Positions 24,601-34,704 of a stretch of 64,000 bases of DNA are shown one piece after another. The notes beneath the pieces were generated by a model, which was given only the letters and a program-made list of their open reading frames with translations, did not search any database and had not been told where the DNA came from. Origin of the DNA: Tricholomella constricta (Eukaryota > Basidiomycota > Agaricomycetes > Agaricales > Lyophyllaceae); contig JAACJP010000017.1 of NCBI GenBank assembly GCA_013368375.1, forward strand, positions 248,001 through 312,000, given 5' to 3'. The position numbers and the translations under genes are program-made. How positions within the stretch are numbered: position 1 is the first letter of the stretch; each line of letters starts with the position of its first letter.

Positions 24601-25472
24601 CGCCTGTTAATATGTCGCTGGTCAGCAACGAGATGACTGCAGGGGATATGATGCATGGGCTAGACTGTGATTGTCTTGAAGATACTAGACGAAATCTCGC
24701 CCCTTTCATAGGTAAAGGGCAAGTTGGCTTGTGTGGCGCACAACGCACAATCAACAACACGATCGGCCAGCCCATTACATGCCAGATGTAGAAGCGATAG
24801 AACCTCGACCGACGTACCAGGTCCCTTGTTGCACCACACTGCAGCTGATTAGTACGAGCTGATGAAACGATGCCTCTGGACGATGAAGTTGCTTTCGTCA
24901 GGCAGGGATGCTAGACGTGTAGCGGTCGAGATCAGGTGGCTGATGCTGCGGCTGAAGGGATGAAGGGGTTTCACCTCACTCAGTGACTCGGATGGAGGTG
25001 TTAAGCAGGTTAAGGAGACGTTGGTCGAGAGGGGAGGAGCTTTATAAACCTTTTGGTCTGTGGGCGCTTGTGTAATCGGATTTCTCCCTACAATTGCAAG
25101 CTGGTTATGGTCAATTCGGAAAAGAACAAGGCAGTCCGCCGCGCAAGTTTGCCGCATGACAATAACGAGGCGCAACACATGATCAAGATGCTTGCGCGAT
25201 GTCAAACGAGAAGTGTCCGTATTTGGAAGGAGCCTTCCAAGATGACGGATACTACATGGATTTGGCAGCTCGCCGTCGCGCAAGGCTCAAAATGACTGAG
25301 AACATGCCTTCCACGCAAAAATGCTGTGCTTAAGTGGCATCGTGATATCTCTAGATCGTAGCTTACACTGTAAGCATAATACATTTGTAGTACATTCATG
25401 TTTCATCAATCATATCGAAGGTAATTGTAACATAAATCCGTCAAAGCGGGCGTCATAGAGATGACTACTGTC
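21668..25472. other. Gene-poor region with tandem repeat and degraded sequence
   Basis: About 3.8 kb downstream of the CNH-domain frame. Open frames are short, overlapping on all strands and unlike known domains. It holds an ATCC microsatellite (~23025-23038), a pair of similar GC-rich segments ('ATAATGAAT...GCCCCGAGGG' type) at ~23363-23395 and ~23431-23462, and a ~120-bp tandem repeat at 24120-24472. It could contain the decayed 3' half of the CNH-domain gene, but I could not demonstrate it. Confidence 0.4.
24120..24472. repeat. Three-copy ~120-bp tandem repeat
   Basis: Units starting CGGGTGCTTCA at about 24121, 24247 and 24360 (spacings ~126 and ~113 bp) share 'GTCGGTGCGTGCTGGCCAGTGAA', a TTTATGGGAAT block and 'CATCAACTGGCTCAAGTCA', with scattered point differences and small indels. 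No reading frame runs through all copies. Confidence 0.85.
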
Positions 25473-26381
25473 TTAATGGCCGCCAGACATTCCTCCGGAG
25501 AGCCCAGCTCCGAGACGCTTGTTCTCAGGATATGCACCTATAAAATCGGTAGATCAGGAACGTATGTATTTGAGAGTACAATACAATAAGTATACACACC
25601 ATGAGCGACGGCACGTTCCCTGCGCACGAGAGCCTCATGCTCCAAACGTTCAGCCTCTGCAAGTTCGGCGCCTTGGACCTTGAATGCCTTTGCTTCTCTA
25701 CAGAAATCATATCGAACATCAGCCTGAAGGTCAGGGGTAGTATATGTGACGATGGACTGACTGCTCCTTCTGCAGACCCTTGGCCTTCAGTGTATCGCTT
25801 CCCACCAATGTGCCAACGGTCCTTTCGACTTTTCCAGTTAAAGATTGTCCAGATCCACCTCGACTCTCGTCTGACCGATTCAGAGTGTTGGCAGGTGGTA
25901 GGTTGCCAGCACCCTCACCGATATCAACACCACCACCTGCTAGTGTGGTGTCGGGCATGGGGCCACGTTGGTGGGTACCAACACCAGCATTGTAGCCTTC
26001 GTTAGCATATCGGTCCTAGAGTGATCACAGGGCAATGGTGAGAATCAAGTCGAGATATAAGGATCACTGTGTTACTCACATTGTTCTCAAAGCCAGTTTG
26101 CCCATGTCTGGGGTGGTGGCGTTCTCCCGCGATGGTATCGTGATGGTGGCCGGTTCCCGGCATAACATTCGTGGTGTTCATGGTCGTACCCTCGTACGGT
26201 AGGCGGTTTGTCGCTGGGACCGCAGTGCCGGAGCCAATGCCAGTCCCCGCTCCTGCACTGCCAGTGGTCATGGGGGCATCAGTGGCGTGTTTCTGGAAAG
26301 GATAGTAGAGGGTTAGTAGGCGAATAGATACTCAAGTAGTAGAAGGGGAAAACTTGCGTCCTTGTGATTAAAAAGAGGCAT
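25473..26381 (-). CDS. CsbD-like stress-response protein
   Basis: Five exons (26381-26358, 26292-26080, 26015-25762, 25697-25600, 25537-25473) give 217 aa. The protein is Gly/His/Thr-rich and hydrophilic, with no membrane segment. A CsbD-type segment lies near residues 145-165 ('LTGKVERTVGTLVGSDTLKA'), followed by a charged helix 'AELAEAERLEHEALVRRERA' and the Gly-rich end 'LSGGMSGGH'. CsbD-like proteins are general stress proteins of unknown biochemistry; fungal relatives are abundant and poorly studied. The first intron has a GC donor (GCAAGT, 26357) and CAG acceptor; with it the frame opens at MPLFNHKD. Without it translation could start at 26271. A TATA box upstream fits the first choice. 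Confidence 0.7.
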
Positions 26382-26456
26382 GTTAGATCGGTTTTGCAGT
26401 GATTGCGTGAAGTTTCGTAGGGGATTGAATGAGGTCGATTCATGTCCCGAGGCCGC

Positions 26457-26463
26457 TTTTATA
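26457..26463 (-). promoter_or_regulatory. TATA box of the CsbD-like gene
   Basis: TATAAAA on the minus strand, 75-80 bp upstream of the ATG at 26381. It supports transcription of the small first exon with the GC-AG intron. Confidence 0.5.
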
Positions 26464-26704
26464 GAGAGCTCGATGTCCAACTCGTCATTGACGCTACGCA
26501 TGTGTCATGGGCCCCAAAGTTACAGGGTACAGCCTTGGGGGCGTGAGGTGGAGCGGAAAGCATCGCTGCGGTCATGGTGTTGCGCGAAGTGTGGAGTGTG
26601 GGCTGACCGCGCCCAACATCATTTCACTCAGAGTCACATGTGCATGCTATTTTACAATGCCATCGATCGTACATGTCACACGCTGGCCCCTCCGACCTTT
26701 TCGC

Positions 26705-29207
26705 CATGCTTAAACGCCAGGTCACCTACAGGTTGAACGCCTTTTAACGCAGCCGGATATCCTTGCTTCGAATGCTCCCCCTGTTTTGGTCGTCGAGGCG
26801 GCTCTTCTGTGGAGCCGGATCGACGAAGAACTGGAGAAGATTGTGGCGATGTGCAAAGAGCGCACGGAAAATCTTCCTCGATGCTCCATTGACAGCCTTC
26901 CGCCCCAATACGATTTAGAGGATTACGAACTTGACACACCCCCTGAATACCATGAGTCCGGTGTGCGGACATCCATTGATTCCAAATCCCGAAATACTCC
27001 TCATTCTCCCATCCCAGCATCACGACAAATGGACGAGAAGATGAGACTCGATTTGGAGGGCGTGGCAATGGCTATTGACAGGTTCTCGTCGCTCCACAAT
27101 TACACAATCAAAGAGTCGAGCTCAAATCATCGAAAGTGGCGCAGATGGAGAGGGCTAGGGCACTCAAACTCCACAATCATGTTCAGGCAAACAAAAGGAG
27201 AATGATGGGGATATACAGGAGTTGGAGAGGATGTTAGACCTTTTGGGGAAAGCATCGGGGCGTTCGTTGCGCAATCAAAGTGTTGTTTTGGAGGGTGGAC
27301 TGCCTGGTAGACTTGAGAGAGCACGCCAAAAGGACCTTGCCAAGGTACGTTATAGCACTGTATTGTTCGAAGGCGTAACATCGTCACACCTTGTCTAAGA
27401 GAGATGCGTTCGTTGAGCAACTCGCAAATCACTCCGGGGCCGGTCGCCTCCATGGTCAAGATGCCGCCTTGCAGCCGCGAGCCAAGGACCCACATGCGCT
27501 TCTCAGTCTCCCTGAATTTATTCGCGAGGCCGTTCCGCCTGCGTCTATCCGTGCCGATCCGCAAGCGATGCTCACTCTCCCGGAGTTCGTCATGGAGCCG
27601 CCGCCAGCACGCCTTGATGACGCCGATTCAAAGGTTCCCGAGATTACCTCCCATAAGTCGAAGAAAGGATTAAGACATCGCAGTTTATCAGCCCCTTCTT
27701 TGTCATGACTACGATCCTCCTCGTCGAGATCTGGATCCAGCAGTAACGGCAGCAACAGTACTTCTCATTCCCGATCAAGATCACGAGGTGTCAATGCGCT
27801 ACCGTCGGTTCCGAGTGGTATGCACTTCATTTCTCTTGTCATTTCCCGCGTCGGGTTAATATGTCTTTCGCAGTCGGTTTCGAGGTAAATTACGTCGCTC
27901 GAAATCACGAGAACTTGCATCATGTATTAGTCTTCTTTACGGTCACCAGCGCTACGCCCGGGGTTGACCTCGAAGCCGAGGTTCTCCCTCCATATCCAGA
28001 GAGCCATGCCGAGGGCGGCGATCGCCTCATCGTCACCAGTGGCCCGCGCACTTCTCTGCCGCTCCTCTTGCCTGCACGTATCCTTCCAGGAAAGCAGGAA
28101 GTCAGGGTGCAGAGCAGCCATTACGAGATCAAGCTCACCGTGGCAACTGGCCTCTCTGCCGAAATCGCAAATGAGGATCATCCTCCCCTCCTCGATGCGG
28201 TGCAATTGCCCGCCGCCCACCCTACCTCCTTCATTTGCGCTTCTTGTTCACTCCCCGTCGTTTAGTCCACGAGAATCGGAGAATACCGTGACCTGCCATC
28301 CGAACACTGGCAAGAGCTCGTGGATGCTTGGATGTGCCATACCGACCAAAAGCTGCATGAGCAGGTCATGCGGCACGGACAAGGCGGATTTGGCCACACG
28401 TCGGCCAGGCCCTCGTGGGCGGGAGCTATATCCTTTTTGAAGAGTTCTCGATGACTTTAAACGACCTTCATCTCACGAAGGAACCTAAGGTGGGTGCTCA
28501 CCCCATTTCATGTCAACCTTCCCATGTCTTTTTTCTCTTTCGGATGACTAAGAAGACCGGCGTTGGGTTCCTACCAGCGGCTGTTTGTCTCGTATATGGA
28601 AACTCTTTCATGCGCGTGTTACTGCCTCCCCGAAGCCCTAGATGGTTTTGGGGAGGTGCAGCACTCGCGGAGATTGTGGATAAATACGGAGGCGGCGGTT
28701 TTTCGGTTGATACAAAGCGTCCCAGATCAACGATCGTGGCTGCAAGGCTGCGCTTGGTTGCTCGCTCAAACAACTCTCATGCTTATGAGGTACACGTCAT
28801 GGGAGCTACGCTTGAGAACGCATTTCCCATCAACCTTATTTTATCATCTTTTCTGGAGAAGGTATACTAAGCTACCTACATCTAGCCGGGAGAAGAATGG
28901 CGCCTTGCCCGATGTCTATGTGGTGCTGTCATTGGTCGATGTGTCAGGACCACCCAGCAGAGGTCAAGATTCAAACTATTTTCAGGCTGCTCAAATATGC
29001 AATACGCCCTGTCAGCCTTAACAGCGAGTACGTCCTCGTTCTTCTGCTTGGTGGCACGTACATGCTGATTTTTTTTCAGGCCCACAAAGATTTCATTTTC
29101 TGCTTTGATTGTTGAAGACATGACTGAATTTGTGCGAGCTCATGCGACGTATCGATTCGTGATCTTGGATGAGGAAGATGAACGCCCCCGAATACTTGTT
29201 CGTCCCA
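26705..29207 (+). pseudogene. HECT-like E2-binding protein gene, 5' part (decayed)
   Basis: Pieces of one protein lie in order but in changing frames: 'APPVLVVEAALLWSRIDEELEK' with a Tyr/Glu-rich linker, 'RLERARQKDLAKRDAFVEQLA', 'DPHALLSLPEFIREAVP', 'LPSEHWQELVDAWMCHTDQK', 'GGSYILFEEFSM', 'WRLARCLCGAVIGRC' and 'FRLLKYAIRPVS'. The second half matches the HECT-like ubiquitin-conjugating-enzyme-binding family (PF09814, UBE3D/IPI1-like), which binds E2 enzymes. Lesions include TGA replacing an expected Trp codon at ~27706, TAG for Gln at ~28264, and frame breaks near 27100, 27205, 28390 and 28965. The start codon (26705) is a guess. The 3' part lies beyond the inserted retrotransposon. Confidence 0.7.
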
Positions 29208-29536
29208 TCGCTGTTTAAATTTTTATTTACGCTAGTCCAATGAGGCAGTACTGGGTGACCTGGCGGCACGGCGCATCAAGCGCCGCAACAAGCAGAAACA
29301 AAACGCCGCGCGTTTTTGGATTGGGCGCGGGGCAATCACGCTGGATCGTTTTGGTGTCTACGAAATTCGAGACTTCTCTCACCTAGAAGAAGCGCGCGGT
29401 CATTTGAAACTTCCCCAGGAGTTTCGCCTTGACCCCCTTCTCTGGGTGAGCAGTTTTGTTCTCATCCTCCGGGAGTTTCGTTATTGACCGCTTCGCAAAG
29501 CTTCGTCACGCCAGGTACACAGTACTTTTCGCGTCC
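29208..29536 (+). repeat. Ngaro repeat A1
   Basis: 329 bp, repeated at 34162-34490 (A2) at a constant offset of 4,954. It contains an 80-odd codon open frame bounded by a TTACGCTAG acceptor-like and a TGG|GTGAGC donor-like sequence. Confidence 0.9.
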
Positions 29537-29599
29537 TATAGTCCTACGTCCCATCGTTCCCTCAAAAAATATTTGTTTCACTTTCTGAGACATAAAACC

Positions 29600-31033
29600 A
29601 TGTCCAGCTATGCAGAAGGAACTACAGGACAATCTGTCGGTGCACCCGGGGGTCTCTTCACTGGTAGCGAGCTCCCCAATGAATTCCAATCTCAGTCTCC
29701 TTTCTACGGGCCTCCAAACCGGCAGCCTTCTAGCTCGAATCACATCTCCCAAGCTGGAACAGAGGGTGATCAGTCCGGAGCCGGAGCTTCTAGCACGACT
29801 CTCCAGTCCACTCCTCGAGACCAACAATTCCAGTTTAACCTCTCCAAGCAAGTCGAGGCCATCCTTAAAAGATTCCGGGAGGGAGATATTGAAAAAGGGG
29901 ATGCCTCGCTCGAGGTCTTCAAAATTCTTAGCCTCCAGACAGGGGACGACTTGGCGAAGGAGCTCGCCATCAAGGAGTACCTATCTTCCCTTGACGGAAT
30001 TCAGAGGGAGATCGAGGCGTCCGGTAGGCGCGGAAACAGGGCAAATCAGGTCGAATCCGGCATCTTCTTCGGACCGCCTGAAAGGCCTGTCACCCATTCC
30101 CCTGCCAGAGGATCGCAAGCCAGCAGAGAGTTTAACGAATTCCTTGATCAGGCAGACGCATCAGTCCGGCGACACGAGCGGTCAGTCTCTCCTGATGAGA
30201 ATCTCGAAGGGGAAAGGAAGAAGTGTCGACTCACAAACCTCGACCTACCGTGGTTTAAAAAGGAAGCCATCGCGCAGCAGGTCCAGCGACCACAATGTAA
30301 AATTACGCAAGAGGTCCTTGAGCGGTTTTCGCGCGACCCGCAGTTCGTCAAACGAAGCCTCCTCACAAGCTGTTCCGCACCACCAGGTTTCCCGGAATGG
30401 GACGCTATCATCCGAGGAACCGCCGTTAACCTCAACACGGTGTTCTCCTCCATCCAGTCCGTCGTCCCTCCTAAGGAGGAGTCTAGCAGCGTGGGAGATA
30501 CTGAAATACGGTTTACCCGTCCTGAGCCTCCCAGAAAAATCCTCACCTCCCAGGATTGGTCAGTTGCGTGGAGGTTCACGGTGGAAGCGTACACGCACAT
30601 CTTTGAAGAGCGCACCGCCGAACTTAATGCGTGGGGAAAACACATCGAAGGCATGTTCGCCTCCATTCAAACCACCTTCCATGGGCGCATCATCTTATTC
30701 GACATCGCTGTCCGTAACATCGTCTGTGGAGGCCAACAAAATATACTCACCGACACCCACTTATTCATCAACCTCTGGACCTCCATTGGGACCCCGATGG
30801 GTAGACTCGTCGGTTCCGACGGAAGCAAAAAAGGTTCCGCTTCCGGATCAAAGAGCGGATCAGGCGGAAGCAATCGGTTCGAACTCTGCAACCGCTTCAA
30901 CGCGTCCGATCGGGTCTGTACCAGCTCTGCAGGAAAGTGTCGCTTCATTCACCAATGCCGGAAATGCGGATCGAAGGATCACGGGGCTGGAAAATGCTTC
31001 CAGGAAAGAGGCGGCCCGAAGCACGAAGCCTAA
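29600..31033 (+). CDS. Ngaro Gag-like protein
   Basis: 477 aa from the first ATG (29600) in the open frame. It is Ser/Gln-rich and charged, with a predicted helical middle ('ELAIKEYLSSLDGIQREIEA') and a C-terminal zinc knuckle CRKCGSKDHGAGKC (C-x2-C-x4-H-x4-C), preceded by another Cys pair; these bind the element RNA in nucleocapsid-type proteins. The Pol frame overlaps it throughout in the +1 frame. The 5' end lies just after repeat A1, which presumably carries the promoter. Confidence 0.8.
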   Translation: MSSYAEGTTGQSVGAPGGLFTGSELPNEFQSQSPFYGPPNRQPSSSNHISQAGTEGDQSGAGASSTTLQSTPRDQQFQFNLSKQVEAILKRFREGDIEKGDASLEVFKILSLQTGDDLAKELAIKEYLSSLDGIQREIEASGRRGNRANQVESGIFFGPPERPVTHSPARGSQASREFNEFLDQADASVRRHERSVSPDENLEGERKKCRLTNLDLPWFKKEAIAQQVQRPQCKITQEVLERFSRDPQFVKRSLLTSCSAPPGFPEWDAIIRGTAVNLNTVFSSIQSVVPPKEESSSVGDTEIRFTRPEPPRKILTSQDWSVAWRFTVEAYTHIFEERTAELNAWGKHIEGMFASIQTTFHGRIILFDIAVRNIVCGGQQNILTDTHLFINLWTSIGTPMGRLVGSDGSKKGSASGSKSGSGGSNRFELCNRFNASDRVCTSSAGKCRFIHQCRKCGSKDHGAGKCFQERGGPKHEA

Positions 31034-32852
31034 ATACCTACGTTACAATCTCTGGGACCAGCCGACTTCTCTCTCCAAGTCCGCTGCAGATTGGACTGAA
31101 TCGGCAGCCCCTCTACCGTCAGTTCCTCAGTCTGAACTCGATAACCCAGCAGTTAACCGCACCATCGCCGAGAACCCTGACCTTTTTAAAATTGTTACTC
31201 CAATCAATGTCGACCTCTTTGAATCGCTACTAGCTACGCACCCCAATCAACCTTTCGTGTCCTCCGTCTGTCGCGGTCTCCGTGAGGGTTTCTGGCCTTG
31301 GGCCGATACTCACTGGGATCAATATCCCGAGACTTTCGACGCCACCTTCGGAACTCCGAACGATCCCGAGGAAGCTCAATTTTTACGGGATCAACGCGAC
31401 AAAGAATTTCGCCACGGACGCTTCTCTCGACCTTTTGGTCCGGATCTCCTTCCTGGCATGTACAGTATGCCCATCCACGCAATCCCAAAACCCCACTCCG
31501 ATGACTTCCGCATGATCACTGACCAGTCCGCTGGTAAATTCTCGCTTAACTCTATGATTCAACGTGAAGACATTGCAGGATACCCGTTGGACGACATGTC
31601 CTTACTGGGGAATATGCTGTTATTCCTGCGGAAAGCTATAGGGCCGGACGCCGAAATAATCATGTTCAAATCGGACGTCGCGGAAGCGTACCGGCACATG
31701 CCCATGTCCTTCTACTGGTCCATCAAGCAGGTAAACACCATAGACGGAGAACGCTCGCTTGACCTGTGCAACGCGTTTGGCGGCAGAGGGGCTCAAGCCA
31801 TTTGGATCGCTTTTATGGCATTGGTAATTTGGATTGCGAAATACATTCGTCTCATCCACCTTCTCCTCGCTTACTCCGACGATGCATTCGGTCCCAACAT
31901 GGCGTCAGACTTCACGTTCTACTCCCCTTACAAAAAATCTCTGCCGACCAACCAAGTCAAATTTCTCGTCCTTCTCGACGACCTTGGCATTCCACACAGT
32001 GAGAAGAAGCAGATTTCAGGAGCACCACTCGTCATTATCGGGATCGAAGTCGACCCCAACCGCATGACCCTAACGCTACCGACTGAAAGCCGGTTGGACT
32101 TGATTGACAAGATCTCGCGTTTCTGCGAGACGACGAAGAACAAGAAGGGATCCAAATTCTCCCTTCGTGAATGGCAAGGGCTTGGTGGTCACCTCAATTG
32201 GTCATTCAACGTTTTTCCCCTCCTAAAACCCTGCACTTGCGCGCTATATGCTATGATCGCTGGTAAAGACGCTCCTAACGCAGCTATCTGGGTCAACAAC
32301 AACGTTCGCGACGAACTTCTGTGGGCCAGAGCTAGACTCATGCGTGAATCGGGAGTCAGACTAGTGCGTTCCGTCGACTGGCAAGTGCCGTCAGCGGACA
32401 TCACCATCTACTGTGACGCTTCGCTTGAAGGATTTGGGTTTTACATCCCGGCCAACCATACGGGATTCTATGGCGACATTCCGTCGAACGCTCCCAAGAA
32501 CCTCATATTCTTCTATGAAGCTCTGTGCGTCATCTTTGCGCTGTACCACACTGCCTCCTCCTCGATTCCCTGCCCGGGCAGAATCGTCATCTACACGGAC
32601 AGTGAAAACTCCGTAAACATTTTCTCCTCCCTACACGCTCTGCCGCAATACAACATCCTCTTGCGGGCCGCTTGTGACTTTCTCATGGACACCATGCATC
32701 AATTGCGGGTCGTCCACGTCCCTGGTCGGGATAACAGCGTCGCCGACGCTCTATCCAGAAAGCTCTTCCGCCTGGCTAATCGCTGGGACCCAAGGCTAAC
32801 TACCAAACACTTCATACCCCCCGACAGCTTACTGGGGGCGTTACACTTATGA
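29610..32852 (+). CDS. Ngaro Pol: reverse transcriptase-RNase H
   Basis: The frame is open for 1,080 codons from 29610, but its first ~470 codons overlap Gag and are Ser/Arg-rich, probably not the true N-terminus; the conserved protein starts near 31000. RT motifs: 'MYSMPIHAIPKPHSDDFRM', 'SDVAEAYRHMPMS' and the catalytic 'AYSDDAF' (YSDD), then 'VIIGIEVD'. RNase H follows: 'ITIYCDASLEGFGF' (first Asp), 'FFYEALCVIFAL' (Glu), 'IVIYTDSENSV' (Asp) and 'VPGRDNSVADALSR' (final Asp). Expression could need a +1 shift from Gag or an internal start. Its TGA stop overlaps the ATG of the next ORF (ATGA at 32849). Confidence 0.85.
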   Translation: MQKELQDNLSVHPGVSSLVASSPMNSNLSLLSTGLQTGSLLARITSPKLEQRVISPEPELLARLSSPLLETNNSSLTSPSKSRPSLKDSGREILKKGMPRSRSSKFLASRQGTTWRRSSPSRSTYLPLTEFRGRSRRPVGAETGQIRSNPASSSDRLKGLSPIPLPEDRKPAESLTNSLIRQTHQSGDTSGQSLLMRISKGKGRSVDSQTSTYRGLKRKPSRSRSSDHNVKLRKRSLSGFRATRSSSNEASSQAVPHHQVSRNGTLSSEEPPLTSTRCSPPSSPSSLLRRSLAAWEILKYGLPVLSLPEKSSPPRIGQLRGGSRWKRTRTSLKSAPPNLMRGENTSKACSPPFKPPSMGASSYSTSLSVTSSVEANKIYSPTPTYSSTSGPPLGPRWVDSSVPTEAKKVPLPDQRADQAEAIGSNSATASTRPIGSVPALQESVASFTNAGNADRRITGLENASRKEAARSTKPKYLRYNLWDQPTSLSKSAADWTESAAPLPSVPQSELDNPAVNRTIAENPDLFKIVTPINVDLFESLLATHPNQPFVSSVCRGLREGFWPWADTHWDQYPETFDATFGTPNDPEEAQFLRDQRDKEFRHGRFSRPFGPDLLPGMYSMPIHAIPKPHSDDFRMITDQSAGKFSLNSMIQREDIAGYPLDDMSLLGNMLLFLRKAIGPDAEIIMFKSDVAEAYRHMPMSFYWSIKQVNTIDGERSLDLCNAFGGRGAQAIWIAFMALVIWIAKYIRLIHLLLAYSDDAFGPNMASDFTFYSPYKKSLPTNQVKFLVLLDDLGIPHSEKKQISGAPLVIIGIEVDPNRMTLTLPTESRLDLIDKISRFCETTKNKKGSKFSLREWQGLGGHLNWSFNVFPLLKPCTCALYAMIAGKDAPNAAIWVNNNVRDELLWARARLMRESGVRLVRSVDWQVPSADITIYCDASLEGFGFYIPANHTGFYGDIPSNAPKNLIFFYEALCVIFALYHTASSSIPCPGRIVIYTDSENSVNIFSSLHALPQYNILLRAACDFLMDTMHQLRVVHVPGRDNSVADALSRKLFRLANRWDPRLTTKHFIPPDSLLGALHL

Positions 32853-33880
32853 TCTCTTCCTTTACACGGTCCAGACAGCCTGCGCGAGAAGTCTGGACCC
32901 GTGAGCGACTCATTCGTACTCGCGCTATAGCTCTTGGTCAAGCAATTGACTCCACCACCGAACGAAATTACAATTCTGCGCTCAACTCATATCTCGAATT
33001 CGTTAGAGCCCACGACTTCCCAGTTGAACCAACTCCTGACACGCTTAGCTTCTATGCCGTCTACATGTCCCATCACATCCGCCCTAATTCCGTCAACTCT
33101 TACTTATCCGGAATCTGCAACATGCTAGAGCCGCACTTCCCTCAGGTCCGCGAATTCCGTAACTCGCCAATCGTTCTTCGGTCCCTGAAGGGTTGCAAGC
33201 GTCTTCGTGGAGTCCCGGTTAATCGCAAGCGAGCGCTAACAATCGAAGACCTGAATGTCGTGGCCAGCTCCCTCGCACGCTCCCAGAATCACGATGACAT
33301 CTTATTCTGTGCCCAACTCTTTACGGGTTTCTTCGCCTTAATGCGTCTTGGTGAACTCACAGACCCAGACGACAGAACGCTGCGTAACCCGCGCAAGGTC
33401 ATCAGACGGACTTCCGTTCAACTTACTGCCGACGAATACAAATTCTTTCTACCCTCCCACAAAGCCGATGTCAATTTCGAGGGTAACACCATTGTCGTTC
33501 TTCGAAAGCCCGCGCGTTTTGAACCCCACGCCCTATTTGTCGCCTACCTAGCGAGCCGTGACCGGCGCTTCCCTTTCAGCTCCCCCCTCTGGCTCAAAGC
33601 CGACGGGACGATCCCCACCCGCACTTTCTTTATCAACAGACTCCGCCGTTTCTTTGGCCGTGACGTAGCTGGACAATCTATGAGGGCTGGTGGTGCAACC
33701 GCCCTCGCGTCCAGCGCAGTCGCCCCCTCTCTTATTCAAGCCATTGGCCGTTGGTCGTCCGCAACTTTCCAAATTTACATCAGAAAGCACCCCGTCATGC
33801 TGCAAGCCTTGTTATACGGTCGATCAGCGCGTGCGCCCGACGAGCGCGTTCAAGTTCCTTTCTACGCGCCCGCCACATGA
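32849..33880 (+). CDS. Ngaro tyrosine recombinase
   Basis: 343 aa of the phage-integrase type. The N-terminal half has the SAM-like core-binding region ('LIRTRAIALGQAIDSTTERNY', 'FYAVYMSHHIRPNSVNSYLS'). The catalytic half shows the first Arg in 'FFALMRLGELTD', the box II Arg in 'SMRAGGATALA', and the nucleophile Tyr in 'FQIYIRKHP'. It would integrate a circular DNA copy by recombination, which explains the missing target duplication. The reading frame is complete. Confidence 0.9.
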   Translation: MISSFTRSRQPAREVWTRERLIRTRAIALGQAIDSTTERNYNSALNSYLEFVRAHDFPVEPTPDTLSFYAVYMSHHIRPNSVNSYLSGICNMLEPHFPQVREFRNSPIVLRSLKGCKRLRGVPVNRKRALTIEDLNVVASSLARSQNHDDILFCAQLFTGFFALMRLGELTDPDDRTLRNPRKVIRRTSVQLTADEYKFFLPSHKADVNFEGNTIVVLRKPARFEPHALFVAYLASRDRRFPFSSPLWLKADGTIPTRTFFINRLRRFFGRDVAGQSMRAGGATALASSAVAPSLIQAIGRWSSATFQIYIRKHPVMLQALLYGRSARAPDERVQVPFYAPAT

Positions 33881-34016
33881 TCCTCGTTTTCATTTCTCAT
33901 TCAGCTACGTCGTCATTTTTCTTACTTTATCCCTCCGTCCCCCCCACACTCCTGCGCCCTTACAACACTTTTCTCTATCGCTCCTCACATCGTACCTCAT
34001 CTTTTCATTAGGGTTT

Positions 34017-34161
34017 AGCACTACCTCGATACGAAAAAACCTACATATTTCTGTCGGCTCGGAACCCGGCTGGCTTTAAGCCGCCGGAAGCCGAGTTGGT
34101 CCCTAATCTATTCTTTTTCCTTGAAAGTCCGAAAGCCCGAGGACCCAAGAAGCCGCATTGG
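34017..34161 (+). repeat. Ngaro repeat B1
   Basis: 145 bp starting AGCACTACCTCGATACG, repeated at 34560-34704 (B2) with no difference seen. It abuts A2 directly. Confidence 0.9.
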
Positions 34162-34490
34162 TCGCTGTTTAAATTTTTATTTACGCTAGTCCAATGAGGC
34201 AGTACTGGGTGACCTGGCGGCACGGCGCATCAAGCGCCGCAACAAGCACAAACAAAACGCCGCGCGTTTTTGGATTGGGCGCGGGGCAATCACGCTGGAT
34301 CGTTTTGGTGTCTACGAAATTCGAGACTTCTCTCACCTAGAAGAAGCGCGCGGTCATTTGAAACTTCCCCAGGAGTTTCGCCTTGACCCCCTTCTCTGGG
34401 TGAGCAGTTTTGTTCTCATCCTCCGGGAGTTTCGTTATTGACCGCTTCGCAAAGCTTCGTCACGCCAGGTACACAGTACTTTTCGCGTCC
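34162..34490 (+). repeat. Ngaro repeat A2
   Basis: Second copy of A1, following B1 without a gap; one G/C difference was noticed near 34248. Confidence 0.9.
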
Positions 34491-34559
34491 CACCCACCGA
34501 CCCCTTCTCGCAGACCTGGTTAAATACCGCTCTCATCGTGTTTCCGTACTACTATCCTC

Positions 34560-34704
34560 AGCACTACCTCGATACGAAAAAACCTACATATTTCTGTCGG
34601 CTCGGAACCCGGCTGGCTTTAAGCCGCCGGAAGCCGAGTTGGTCCCTAATCTATTCTTTTTCCTTGAAAGTCCGAAAGCCCGAGGACCCAAGAAGCCGCA
34701 TTGG
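34560..34704 (+). repeat. Ngaro repeat B2, element 3' end
   Basis: Second copy of B1. Its last base is the element's right boundary; host coding sequence resumes at 34705. Confidence 0.88.

Larger units (their letters stand above)
29208..34704 (+). mobile_element. Ngaro-type tyrosine-recombinase retrotransposon
   Basis: A 5.5-kb element with the split direct repeats diagnostic of Ngaro/PAT elements: A1 (29208-29536), internal ORFs, B1 (34017-34161) joined to A2 (34162-34490), then B2 (34560-34704). A copies differ by about one base and B copies look identical, so insertion is recent. It encodes Gag with a zinc knuckle, RT-RNase H and a tyrosine recombinase instead of a DDE integrase, and has no target duplication, as expected for this order. 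It interrupts the E2-binding protein pseudogene. Confidence 0.92.

Noticed and set aside
24849..25283. Overlapping open frames on both strands, possible gene
   Set aside because: Neither strand shows motifs, convincing starts or splice partners.
26380..26736. Plus-strand 118-codon frame opposite the CsbD-like gene start
   Set aside because: Antisense to a first exon and promoter with better support; no domain.
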